From the NCBI RefSeq assembly GCF_003987435.1, contig NZ_PIQG01000002.1, forward strand, positions 186,001-250,000: 64,000 nucleotides of DNA. The letters are read 5' to 3'. A model generated the notes under the pieces. That model had not been told where the DNA came from. It was given only the letters and a program-made list of their open reading frames with translations, and searched no databases. Position numbers and translations under genes: made by a program. This document shows, piece by piece, positions 26,177 to 34,749 of the stretch (position 1 is its first letter; every line of letters begins with the position of its first letter). The stretch is from Pseudidiomarina taiwanensis (GTDB lineage: Bacteria; Pseudomonadota; Gammaproteobacteria; Enterobacterales; Alteromonadaceae).

Positions 26177-28906
26177 ATGAGAGCAATTCGAAGTGCGGCA
26201 TTTATCGCCCTATCGCTTAGTTTAGTTGGCTGCGGTGGCAGCGGCAGTGAAGACATTGAAACATTGGTCGTTCAAGCCTCAGTTGCCGAGGACACGCGGC
26301 TACAGCAGGCGCTGCCCTTTAGTGGCACGCCGATTATTATCAGTGCTCCAAGCAACGGCCAGATGAGTGTCGGCGCGGGACAATTTGATTACACCCCGGC
26401 AACTGACTTTAACGGGCTAGATAGTGCTCTAATTGAAGCAGGCACCACTCGCTACTCGATTCAAATTGAAGTGACGCCGGTAAATGACGCGCCACGTTTG
26501 CGTTCAAATGAAGTACAAGTATCCGCGGCTGAGGTGATGCAGGGGCAACTGATTGCCGAAGATGTGGAAGGCGACCCGGTAGTATTTAGTGTTATCGAAG
26601 CACCGGCTAATGGGGTATTAGAGTTAGCCAGTAACGGCGAATTTGAATATCGCCTTGATGATTTAAGCCTACCCTTTAGCTCGTTTATGGTGCGCCTTGA
26701 TGATGGCCAGGATAGTAATGATTTCTCAGTTGAATTACGCCCAGCTTATGTCACCAACGCGGATAAAGCGGCTTATTACTACCGCTCGGATAAATCGCAT
26801 TTGCGCCGAGCACTCGAGCGGCTAGAACCCATTAATGACGACGTGCAAACCTCCACGGCATACACAGCACTGGCAGTCGGCTTTGCCAAAGCGGCGTTAG
26901 ACAGCCAGGTTGAGGATATTTTTGTTACACATCTAAATGGCCAACAAGCGCGAGCCAACGCATTGCGCGATATTGCTGATGTGTATGAAAGTACCGACTC
27001 TTTGGCGCGCGCCGCCACGACTCGTGCGGAGGCGCTGCAACTGTATGCAACCTTTATTGCCGATAACGGCATTGAGAACTTAAGCTCGAGTGATGCAAGC
27101 TTTTTGCTCGGCCTGCTAAATGACCAAGTCGCAGCCGGTGACAGCTCGGGCGCTGAACAAACCATTCAACAGCTGCAGTTGTACACGGATGTTTTAGGCG
27201 GAATTGAGCAAGAATATAGCACCGCCTATGGGCGCTTGATTACCGCATATCGCAACCAAGTGCGTGATGCGCTTGAGGTGTATCAGAGCAGTGGGCTTGA
27301 AAATGATCGCTTAACTGCACTGGCGGCGATTGAGCGATTTGCTGCAGTTGTCGCTGCGACAGGCTACCAAGTTCTTAGCCGCGGTGACTTTGCCGGCCAA
27401 CGCGCATTTCGACTCGCACCTTTATATGCGGTGCAAGCCGTTGAATATTATTTCTTAATCGGCGAACTCGAGCGCGCCCGCGAGCAGTTAGCCGAAACCT
27501 TGAGTTATTACAGCGAGGTGACCTACGATTATGCGCGACCAGCCAAACCCTATGCCGAGACCTCGCGCTTAGATTATCAATTCCCATTGGTCGATGCCGC
27601 AGCATATTTTGCTCTGCTCTACCCAACTGCGACCGAGAATGTGGCGCTGGCTTTAATTCCGGTAGCGGACAGCGACTATGCGCGAGCAGAGAATGCCATC
27701 GCTGATGCCGAAGCCCTGGGTATAGTGTTGCGCGGGGGCTCAGTGAATACCGCGATTGATCTGCTGCGTGAACGCTATGCGGGAGATTTACGCGACTTGC
27801 AAACACGCTTGAGTCGCAATACCGCAGCCAGCCCGTATTTAGGCGCTCAGCTCTTGTTACTTGGCTATGAAGACGAAGCCGCCCTGGCCTTACAAGCAGG
27901 GCTGGAGGTGCTCGCCAGCAGTGCCTATTGGAATGAGAATGGCTCGAGCACCTTATACATGACCGGCACCCGTGGCTGCTTGAAATATGTCGAACTCTTC
28001 GACGCAGTGGCAAGCTTGGATGCAACAGAAGCCGCGGCAGTGTGCGAGCGCATGGCGGTGGACCATTTTGCCGAGATTAATGGAGCTGTGAGCCTTGCCG
28101 ATGTGATGTTAGCGGGTTTAGATGCGGCAGCGGCGTGGCAAATGCTTGGTTTTAATGTCGAGGCACAGGCACTGTTGCAACAACGAGCGGACTGGCTTGA
28201 TGCGGTTGCGGGACAGGTCGCCGCGGTGGATGTGGCGGAGTACGAACGCGCCGTCGCGTTGGCGATGGTGGCGCAAAGGACGGTGGATGCCGCGGCTGTC
28301 GATGCGGCGTTGGCAGTGCTACAACGGAGCATCGAGCGGATCGATTCGGCAGTTGAATTAACAGCATTAGAGCGCTTTGAGTGGCTGCTTGATAGCTTAG
28401 AAATTGTCGCTAGCTTGGATTATACTGATGATTCAATTTTCGACCGTGCCAGCATACTGCAGCAACTACGTAGCGGTTTCTATTTAGCAGCGCAGTACCC
28501 TGCTTGGATGGCCAGCGCTGATGCGTTAGTCAGTGGTTTAGTTGAGCAGTTGTCCGCAACTTATGTACAGCTTGCGGCCCTTGATCAAGTAGACCAAGCC
28601 GAGCGCTATGTTGAGCTATTGGCGGATGCCCGCGCCTATGAAGGTGCGACCAACGTGCTTGCGAGCGCGCCACTTGGAGTGGCTGAGCAAATTGCCTTAA
28701 CGGCCTTGCTAAGCGAACGCCAAGCCTTACAAGATGACTTTCCGCGCAGCCCGATAGCGACCGTCGACACCGATGCCGATGGCCTCGCCAACTTCTTAGC
28801 CGTTAATGCCAGCGAATCACAACTTGCTGACAACGACATCCCAACCGACAACGACGCCGACAACGATGGAGTAGCCGATGCTGACGACCTCACTCCTCTT
28901 GGCTAG
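26177..28906 (+). CDS. Large outer-membrane-type lipoprotein with Ig-like and Asp-rich domains
   Basis: The 909-residue product has a lipoprotein signal (LSLSLVGCGGSGSED). Residues about 30-190 contain two cadherin-like Ig repeats (YTPATDFNGLDS, VTPVNDAPRL). A long helical, Ala-rich region (about 195-850) looks like tandem TPR-style hairpins. The C-terminal 45 residues (DTDADGLANF, DNDADNDGVADADDLTPLG) resemble thrombospondin type 3 calcium-binding repeats. I do not recognise a named family for the whole. GGAGG precedes the start, and a Fur box lies upstream. It overlaps the TonB receptor gene by 29 bp, so it probably works with that receptor in iron-limited growth. Confidence 0.8.
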   Translation: MRAIRSAAFIALSLSLVGCGGSGSEDIETLVVQASVAEDTRLQQALPFSGTPIIISAPSNGQMSVGAGQFDYTPATDFNGLDSALIEAGTTRYSIQIEVTPVNDAPRLRSNEVQVSAAEVMQGQLIAEDVEGDPVVFSVIEAPANGVLELASNGEFEYRLDDLSLPFSSFMVRLDDGQDSNDFSVELRPAYVTNADKAAYYYRSDKSHLRRALERLEPINDDVQTSTAYTALAVGFAKAALDSQVEDIFVTHLNGQQARANALRDIADVYESTDSLARAATTRAEALQLYATFIADNGIENLSSSDASFLLGLLNDQVAAGDSSGAEQTIQQLQLYTDVLGGIEQEYSTAYGRLITAYRNQVRDALEVYQSSGLENDRLTALAAIERFAAVVAATGYQVLSRGDFAGQRAFRLAPLYAVQAVEYYFLIGELERAREQLAETLSYYSEVTYDYARPAKPYAETSRLDYQFPLVDAAAYFALLYPTATENVALALIPVADSDYARAENAIADAEALGIVLRGGSVNTAIDLLRERYAGDLRDLQTRLSRNTAASPYLGAQLLLLGYEDEAALALQAGLEVLASSAYWNENGSSTLYMTGTRGCLKYVELFDAVASLDATEAAAVCERMAVDHFAEINGAVSLADVMLAGLDAAAAWQMLGFNVEAQALLQQRADWLDAVAGQVAAVDVAEYERAVALAMVAQRTVDAAAVDAALAVLQRSIERIDSAVELTALERFEWLLDSLEIVASLDYTDDSIFDRASILQQLRSGFYLAAQYPAWMASADALVSGLVEQLSATYVQLAALDQVDQAERYVELLADARAYEGATNVLASAPLGVAEQIALTALLSERQALQDDFPRSPIATVDTDADGLANFLAVNASESQLADNDIPTDNDADNDGVADADDLTPLG

Positions 28907-31652
28907 CCTAGCAGGGGCAGCCCCTCCTGAAACAGAGGGGGCAGCCCCTCTTAAAATAGGGGGGGCAGCCCCTACCCTTTTTGCGGGGGCAACGCCTCTG
29001 CAGCCCGCGGTAGAACTGAACCCAAAGGGGGGGGCAGCCCCTCCTGAAAAAAGGCTTACATCGGCTGAAAAAGAAGGGGCTGCCCCTTCTGGAGTGGAGG
29101 GGGCTGCCCCCTCTTTTGAGGTGATGGAGCGGATTATTGTGTTGGGGCGCAAATATGCGCCGGAGAGTATGAGTGTGCATGGGGAGTACGACTTGAGCCG
29201 GGAGTTTATCGAGGGGCAGCCCCTGGGTAATGGCAACATTAGTGATATGCTCACAATCTTGCCGGGCATCCAAGGCAGTGAGAGTTCGGTTACGGCATCA
29301 CTGCAGGCGGAGATCCGTGCTCAGCTATTTTCGATCTCAGGAGCACAGCCCTGGCAAACCGGCTTTTACTTTAACGGCGTGAAGAACAATTCACGCCTTG
29401 ACCCGGCAGCATCCGAGCGCTCCCCCGCACAAATAAACGATGTGCAAGGGCATCCACAAGCGACCTTTATCAACGCCGAATTGGTTGAAAGCGTGAGCGT
29501 GTACGATAGCAATATCCCAGCTCGCTTTGGCGGCTTTTCAGGAGGCGTGGTTGATGTAAAAGCGCGTAGCAATCGCGTCAGTGAACCGCGTTTCAGCCTA
29601 ACCGTCCGCGCGAGTGACTCGGCGTGGAATCGTTATGAAATCATCGACGAACGCCGCTACAACGGCACCGATGAAGCACAAAATGAGTTAGACGAGACCC
29701 TACAACAACCCGAGTTTTCCAAACGCACGGTGAATTTAAGTGGTGCAACCCCAATCGGCGAAGATTACGCCCTTAATTTCAGCTTGAGCCGCACTACATC
29801 AACCATCACCGAACTCTCGCTGCGCCAGCCAGAATTAACCAAACGCGAGTCAGTCAGCAGCGCTGTACATTTCACCAGTTTTAATTGGTGGTTCGATGAA
29901 GTGACCATAAGCGCCAGCCACTCGCCCTATCAGGGCCAATACTTATTAACCGACGTAGCCCGCTCAAATTTCGATATCGATGGCGGCGGCTCCACAGCCA
30001 GCGCCCGAGCCAGTAAACAGTTCGATAAGTTTAAGCTTGAGACACAAGTAAACTATAGCTTCTCAGAAAACAGCCGCCGCGCACCCAACAGTTACCTGCC
30101 CTGGTATCGCGCGCCAGGTAAAGATTGGGGCTTAAATATTGGCGAAATCCCCTTCAGCGTGGAAGGCGGCTACGGTGACATCGATAAAGAACAAGAAGCC
30201 GTGAGCTTCGAGCTGCGCCTGCAGCCCAACCCATGGCAATGGGGGCGAGCAGAGCACCAACTCGAATTTGGCGTACAAAGTGATTACACCGAACTCCGTC
30301 GCTTCCGCCGCGAAACCGGCTTGGTGTACAACAGCCCATACCGCGATGCCAACATCGACTGCCGCGGCCAAACCCTTGATTGTATTGAACAAAGCTTCGC
30401 CATTAGCCTGGCAGAGCTTGCCGCACAACTCGGCGGCGCCATTGACTTTAGTAACCCCGAGCACGTTGCCGCCTACCAACAAAACTTGCTCACGCGCGGC
30501 CAAGCCTTCCAATACCGCCGTGTTTATCCACTGGAAAACATCCTAGTCGATTTAACCGAAGCGAGCGCCTATTTAGAGCACGACATTCGCTATCAAGATT
30601 GGCAGTTTAACCTAGGTTTACGCGCCGATTACGATAATTTTCTCGAGCAATTTAACATCGCTCCGCGGCTACAAATAGGTCGCGATTTTGGCAGCAATAA
30701 GCGCTTAATTATCGGCGCCAACCGCTACTACGCGGCGAATCTTTTAACCTATAAAATTCGCGAACAGCAACGCAGCTACATCACTCAATATCGGCCTTTA
30801 AGTGCCGGTGTGGTGCAAGATTGGACCACCTCAGCCACGGCCCAGCGGTTTCGCTATCGCTTTGACGATGTGCGCACACCCTACAGCGACGAAGCCAGCA
30901 TCGCCTGGAAGCAATATCTAGGGGGCGGCGTATTTAGCATCAAAGCCGTGCAGCGCTGGCAGCGCGATCAACTGAGTCGCGGTGATAGTATCGAACGCGA
31001 TGGCTTGACCGAAATTTTCCAAACCAATGGCGGCAGTGGTCAGCATCAACGCCTGACCTTGTCGTATCAAAAGCAGTTTGGCGACCATGGTATCTGGGCC
31101 CACACCAGCTACACCCGCAACGAAACAGACGCAGAATCGTACGATGCCAGCGTCGACAACACACCAGAAGACGAAATTGTCTTTTTCGCCCGCCCCGGCG
31201 CTAACGGTATGCTCAACTACCAACTGGTCAGCCTAGACGACCTCACGCGTCTGCAAAGCGACTTCTCACGCCCGCTCACAGCTACAATCGCGCTGAGAAG
31301 CTTTTGGAGTGATAGCTGGTCAACTAGCCTTAATGCCCGTTATGTTGGCGAGTATGAAAGCGCCGAAAACACCGGCTTATTACGCGAAATCTCGCGCGGT
31401 GATGTAATTTGTAGCGACTGCGATATCAGCGCATTGAATTACCCCGTGTACGAACAAGTCACCCGTCGGGCTCGCACCTTATTCGACCTTTCAGCGCAGT
31501 ACAACTGGCAAATTAACGCCGCACACGCACTGCGCTTTACTATGGAAATCAGCAATTTACTTGATGCTCGCACCTACGCTATCGGCGCAAATCAGGCCGG
31601 CATCGAAACCGGTCGCGCCTTTTGGTTTGGAGTAAGCTATGCGTGGCAATAA
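28878..31652 (+). CDS. TonB-dependent receptor with GAAP-repeat N-terminal extension
   Basis: The 924-residue product starts inside the preceding gene. A short hydrophobic leader (MLTTSLLLASLAGAAP) is followed by about 75 residues in which GAAP recurs at about 8- and 15-residue intervals, each encoded by the GGGGCWGCCCC palindrome. The conserved receptor sequence begins near MERIIVLGRKYAPESM, with plug motifs GNGNISDMLTILPGIQG and RFGGFSGGVVDVKARS. A beta-barrel follows, ending WFGVSYAWQ with an aromatic-rich end. It is likely an iron or haem transporter given the Fur box and the peroxidase partner. The repeat-encoded leader makes the export signal unusual. Confidence 0.9.
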   Translation: MLTTSLLLASLAGAAPPETEGAAPLKIGGAAPTLFAGATPLQPAVELNPKGGAAPPEKRLTSAEKEGAAPSGVEGAAPSFEVMERIIVLGRKYAPESMSVHGEYDLSREFIEGQPLGNGNISDMLTILPGIQGSESSVTASLQAEIRAQLFSISGAQPWQTGFYFNGVKNNSRLDPAASERSPAQINDVQGHPQATFINAELVESVSVYDSNIPARFGGFSGGVVDVKARSNRVSEPRFSLTVRASDSAWNRYEIIDERRYNGTDEAQNELDETLQQPEFSKRTVNLSGATPIGEDYALNFSLSRTTSTITELSLRQPELTKRESVSSAVHFTSFNWWFDEVTISASHSPYQGQYLLTDVARSNFDIDGGGSTASARASKQFDKFKLETQVNYSFSENSRRAPNSYLPWYRAPGKDWGLNIGEIPFSVEGGYGDIDKEQEAVSFELRLQPNPWQWGRAEHQLEFGVQSDYTELRRFRRETGLVYNSPYRDANIDCRGQTLDCIEQSFAISLAELAAQLGGAIDFSNPEHVAAYQQNLLTRGQAFQYRRVYPLENILVDLTEASAYLEHDIRYQDWQFNLGLRADYDNFLEQFNIAPRLQIGRDFGSNKRLIIGANRYYAANLLTYKIREQQRSYITQYRPLSAGVVQDWTTSATAQRFRYRFDDVRTPYSDEASIAWKQYLGGGVFSIKAVQRWQRDQLSRGDSIERDGLTEIFQTNGGSGQHQRLTLSYQKQFGDHGIWAHTSYTRNETDAESYDASVDNTPEDEIVFFARPGANGMLNYQLVSLDDLTRLQSDFSRPLTATIALRSFWSDSWSTSLNARYVGEYESAENTGLLREISRGDVICSDCDISALNYPVYEQVTRRARTLFDLSAQYNWQINAAHALRFTMEISNLLDARTYAIGANQAGIETGRAFWFGVSYAWQ
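28914..29110. repeat. GGGGCWGCCCC palindrome cluster in the TonB receptor gene
   Basis: Exact 11-bp copies start at 28914, 28938, 28962, 29031, 29076 and 29100, with a degenerate copy (GGGGCAACGCC) at 28986. Spacings are 24, 24, 24, 45, 45 and 24 bp, all multiples of three, keeping GAAP in frame. The central base is A in the first part and T in the last two. A further exact copy at 29213-29223 is read as EGQP. Confidence 0.95.
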
Positions 31653-32880
31653 TCGCTTGTTACAACTTTTCGGACAAACCTTGATTTTGAGCAGTCCGTT
31701 AATCGCCCTGTTGGGCTTAGTCTTAGTCGCGGTTTTAGTCGCGCCAATGGCTCACGCCGCGAAAAAACCAGAGGGGGCTGCCCCTTTTCTCGAGTCGCTA
31801 TATACAAGGCTTGCAGAGGTGCCGGGGCTAGCACAAGGGGGAGGGGCAGCCCCTTCTCAAAACAAGGGGCTGCCCCCTCTTTTGTGGTTCGAGGAGCTAG
31901 TGGGAGAAGAGCTCTGGCAGGCGTATTTGAAACCGCAACCGCAGTGGCCGACAATGCATCCGGGGGCGAGCGAAGATCTCGCACCTTTACCCGCACCACC
32001 TGCGCAGCCGCCCAAACTTGTGGCCTTAGGCGCACAATTGTTCCACGACCCGATTTTATCGCGCGATAATACCGTCAGTTGCGCCAGTTGCCATATCGCT
32101 GAGCATGCTTTTGCTGACACGCGGCGTAATAGCCCCGGAGTCGATGGCCGTATCGGCAAACGCAACTCACCCACCCTGCTCGACGCCCACCTCTGGCAGA
32201 GCTTTTTCTGGGATAGCCGCAGCCCAACCCTTATCGATCAGGCCGCGCACCCGCTCCACGATCCGCTTGAAATGGACCTTGACCCACACGAAGCAGCGCG
32301 GCGCGCCAGCGCAAAGTATCAACAAGACTTAAGCTGGGATGAGATTGCCATCGCCCTCGCCAGCTTCCAAATGTCGCTCAGCGCGTACAATGATCCGAAC
32401 AATCGTTTAGATGCATTCTTACATGCCGTTGCGGCAAAAGATTACACCACCGCGCGACAAACACTTACCGACCAAGAACTGCATGGCTTACATTTGTATC
32501 GCACCAAAGCCGGGTGCATTCAATGTCATGGTGGGGCATTGCTCTCAGATCAGCGCCATCACAATATGGGGCTACATTATTACGGGCGCCGTTTTGAAGA
32601 TCTGGGTTTATTTGAAATAACTCAAAAAGTTGAGGACATGGGCAAATTTCGCACCCCTAGCTTAAGACATCTGCACAAAACAAAGCCTTGGATGCACAAT
32701 GGCTTATTCACTCAACTCGATGGAATTGTGCGCATGTATAGCATGGGTGGGCCCCGTCCGAAACGGCCGCAAAACCTACCGCTGATGCTGCCCTACCCGC
32801 AGACTAGCGAGCTTTTAAATCGCTTTGAAATAAACCCTGATGAGCGCCAAGCCTTGGTCGCCTTTCTAGAACTACTCTGA
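31639..32880 (+). CDS. Di-haem cytochrome c peroxidase / MauG family protein
   Basis: The 413-residue product has a signal peptide (LIALLGLVLVAVLVAPMAHA) and two haem c motifs, CASCH at 148-152 and CIQCH at 293-297. The spacing and the region WDSRSPTLIDQAAHPLHDPLEM are typical of the CcpA/MauG family. It acts in the periplasm, reducing peroxide or oxidising a partner protein. It overlaps the end of the TonB receptor gene by 14 bp. Residues about 45-83 (EGAAPFLES, GGAAPSQNKGLPPLLW) are encoded by three copies of the palindrome and lie between signal peptide and catalytic domain. Pairing of such a peroxidase with a Fur-controlled receptor suggests oxidative handling of the imported iron compound. 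Confidence 0.9.
   Translation: MRGNNRLLQLFGQTLILSSPLIALLGLVLVAVLVAPMAHAAKKPEGAAPFLESLYTRLAEVPGLAQGGGAAPSQNKGLPPLLWFEELVGEELWQAYLKPQPQWPTMHPGASEDLAPLPAPPAQPPKLVALGAQLFHDPILSRDNTVSCASCHIAEHAFADTRRNSPGVDGRIGKRNSPTLLDAHLWQSFFWDSRSPTLIDQAAHPLHDPLEMDLDPHEAARRASAKYQQDLSWDEIAIALASFQMSLSAYNDPNNRLDAFLHAVAAKDYTTARQTLTDQELHGLHLYRTKAGCIQCHGGALLSDQRHHNMGLHYYGRRFEDLGLFEITQKVEDMGKFRTPSLRHLHKTKPWMHNGLFTQLDGIVRMYSMGGPRPKRPQNLPLMLPYPQTSELLNRFEINPDERQALVAFLELL
31774..31876. repeat. GGGGCWGCCCC copies in the peroxidase gene
   Basis: Exact copies start at 31774, 31843 and 31866 (spacings 69 and 23 bp). The 23-bp spacing shifts the reading of the repeat from GAAP to KGLP without breaking the gene. Confidence 0.95.
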
Positions 32881-33608
32881 CACTTTCACTTGGTTGCGGC
32901 CATTATGCTTGGCCTCATAAAGCGCCTGGTCGGCCCGCTCGATCACCTCGTTGAGGGTCTCACTAGGCCGTAGTTGGGCCACCCCAAGTGAAACCGTTAC
33001 CTGCGGTATTTTCTCAAACCGAAGAGCGGCAATAGCTTCGCGGAGCTTCTCGCTAATATGAGCAGCGTCCGCCAAAGAGCAATCATGAAACAACACCAAG
33101 AACTCCTCACCACCCCAACGGATCACCGAATCACTGCTGCGCCTCGGCGCAAGGTACTAGTCAAAATATCCAATTTAACCATATCTTTATAGCGCTGCGT
33201 TTCAACTTCGCGGCTGGTGATATCACGAAAAATACAGACAAAATGCTCAATCTCGCCATGCTCATCCAGTAGCGGGGTAATGGTCTGATCACAATGGATA
33301 AGTCGCCCGTCTTTACGCCGATTGATAAACACAGCTTGGTAACTATTGCCCGCCATAATAGTCTGCCAGAGGCGCTGGTAGAAATCAGAGCTATGCTCGC
33401 CCGTTTTTATCAGTGATCATGACCGCATCAGACGCGGGTTTTGCCCAAGTAATTCCGCCTGCGAGTAGCCCGTCATGCGACAAAAGGCGGGGTTGGCAAA
33501 CACTATTTTGTGATCACGACCGTTATGCCCGGCATCCGTTACCACTACCGAGTTAAACGATTGCTCCACAGCAGCACGCAACGCCTCACTATCCAAATGC
33601 CAATTCAT
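32872..33608 (-). pseudogene. Broken PAS-GGDEF diguanylate cyclase
   Basis: The start MNWHLDSEALRAAVEQSFNS leads into a PAS domain (NGRDHKIVFANPAFCRMTGYS). The frame then meets a TGA inside an 18-bp insertion bounded by direct CTGAT repeats (plus positions 33409-33413 and 33427-33431). Without it the text would read NPRLIKTGEHSSDFYQRLW. The PAS end and PAC follow (FVCIFRDITSREVETQRY), then DILTSTLRR. About 55-60 residues of the GGDEF domain are missing there, and the frame shifts before VIRWGGEEFLVLFHD and the normal C-terminal end. With a stop, a deletion and a frameshift, it cannot make c-di-GMP as one protein. Confidence 0.85.
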
Positions 33609-33695
33609 CTATATCGAGCCCCTCTGCCCGCAAAAATTGCGTCACTTATCTCAGTAACTATAGGTAATGATTTAAAAAATCTTCAGGTTTGTTTG

Positions 33696-33709
33696 TTGAT
33701 CTAGAACAA
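33696..33709. promoter_or_regulatory. FNR/CRP-like box upstream of the cytochrome c' gene
   Basis: TTGAT-CTAG-AACAA differs from the FNR consensus TTGAT-N4-ATCAA at one position. It lies about 185 bp before the cytochrome c' start, consistent with oxygen control of these electron-transfer genes. Confidence 0.4.
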
Positions 33710-33816
33710 AGGTAACAATGCAAACTGCGTCATAATGTCCTAATTTAATTTAAGACTTTCTAAAGTAAGCCAAGTTAAGATGCTTAAAGTTAAGGACATT
33801 CGAGGTCAGCGTAGAG

Positions 33817-33849
33817 GGGGCAGCCCCTGCCAAAAAAGGGGGCAGCCCC
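33817..33849. repeat. Intergenic GGGGCAGCCCC pair
   Basis: Exact copies at 33817-33827 and 33839-33849, spaced 22 bp in the same orientation, lie in the leader before the cytochrome c' gene. They could form a stem in the 5' untranslated region. Confidence 0.95.
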
Positions 33850-33892
33850 TGCTTCTTTGAAAGTAAATAGCTTTATATTTTAGAGGTTTAAC

Positions 33893-34360
33893 ATGGTGAC
33901 TATCGTTAAAAACAGGAGGGGCAGCCCCTTACTTTTAGCTGGGCTTTTGGTGGCTCTGAGTGGAGGGGCTGCCCCTCTTGTTTTGGGTGACAAAGCGTGG
34001 GCGGCGAGTCCTCAGCCAAGCATGCTAATCGAGGTAAGCGCCGACACGCATGATTACATCAAATACCGCATGCGGGCGATGCTAGAAACCTACACCAAGG
34101 TATCTGCAGCCACCGAACATAACGACACGGAGCAAGTTCGAACACTCATTCGCAGCTTTCTACAAGCCAATAAAAACGGACGCCCTGCCAATATGGACAG
34201 CGAACTCCCAGAAGCATTTCGCGCGATGAATCGCGGGGTGATGCAGCAATGGCGCGAAATGGCTACTACCCAGGACGCCACTAGTGTGCGCCAACAGAGC
34301 CTGCAACTCCTCAATACTTGCAATGCCTGCCACAACACTTTTGCGTTGAAAAAGCTCTAA
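33893..34360 (+). CDS. Cytochrome c' family protein
   Basis: The 155-residue product has an N-terminal leader, a four-helix-type body and a C-terminal haem motif CNACH (TCNACHNTFALKKL), the position diagnostic of cytochrome c'. These periplasmic proteins bind NO and are linked to nitrosative stress. The leader is odd: NRRGSPLLLAGLLVALSGGAAPLVLGD contains two palindrome copies (33918 and 33965), read as RGSP and GAAP around the hydrophobic core. It begins the series leading to the PepSY lipoprotein and cytochrome b genes. A hairpin made of two repeats follows the stop. Confidence 0.85.
   Translation: MVTIVKNRRGSPLLLAGLLVALSGGAAPLVLGDKAWAASPQPSMLIEVSADTHDYIKYRMRAMLETYTKVSAATEHNDTEQVRTLIRSFLQANKNGRPANMDSELPEAFRAMNRGVMQQWREMATTQDATSVRQQSLQLLNTCNACHNTFALKKL
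33918..33975. repeat. GGGGCWGCCCC copies in the cytochrome c' signal peptide
   Basis: Copies start at 33918 (CAG centre) and 33965 (CTG centre), 47 bp apart. Each is translated in a different frame (RGSP and GAAP). Confidence 0.95.
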
Positions 34361-34365
34361 AAAGG

Positions 34366-34404
34366 CAGGGGCAGCCCCTCCTTTTTTGAGGGGCTGCCCC
34401 TTTT
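34366..34404 (+). terminator. Terminator built from two opposed GGGGCWGCCCC repeats
   Basis: Copies at 34368-34378 (CAG) and 34390-34400 (CTG) with their flanks form AGGGGCAGCCCCTC / GAGGGGCTGCCCCT. This is a perfect 14-bp stem around a T-rich loop, followed by TTTTT. It lies a few bp after the cytochrome c' stop. Confidence 0.75.
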
Positions 34405-34467
34405 TCTTGAACATGCGCGGTGGCGCAAGTAAAGTGAACATATCTAACAACAGTGAGGGAGATCACC

Positions 34468-34746
34468 ATGAATGTATTGAAGCTTTCAGCAAGTGTAGCG
34501 GGCGTCATGCTCTTAGTTGGGTGTGGGGCGCAATCGACAACTGTGTGCACCGACGCACCGATGAGCGAGTGGCTCGATCAAACCGCATTTCAACAACAGT
34601 TACTGAGCGATGGCTATCAAATTAGCGAGTTTAAAGTAACCGACGGTCAATGCTATGAAATCTATGGCTTTAATCCAGCCGGCGAAAAAGTAGAAATCTA
34701 CTTTAATCCAGTCGACGGTTCGGTTGTTAAAGAAGAAAAAGAATAA
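34468..34746 (+). CDS. Small PepSY-domain lipoprotein
   Basis: The start at 34468 (MNVLKLSASVAGVMLLVGCG) follows GGAG with good spacing. An upstream ATG at 34453 has no site. The 92-residue product has a lipobox (LVGCG) and a PepSY-like body (LLSDGYQISEFKVTDGQCYEIYGF, then EIYFNPVDGSVV). Such small proteins are often encoded beside cytochrome b and c genes. It ends 3 bp before the cytochrome b gene. Confidence 0.8.
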   Translation: MNVLKLSASVAGVMLLVGCGAQSTTVCTDAPMSEWLDQTAFQQQLLSDGYQISEFKVTDGQCYEIYGFNPAGEKVEIYFNPVDGSVVKEEKE

Positions 34747-34749
34747 GCT

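Noticed and set aside
28914-29110. CRISPR array
   Set aside because: The unit is an 11-bp palindrome with short unequal spacers that are coding and in frame. There is no leader and no cas gene.
28817-29273. Antisense frames rich in GAAP or RGCP
   Set aside because: They exist because the repeats are palindromic. The sense strand has the conserved receptor and overlapping operon structure.
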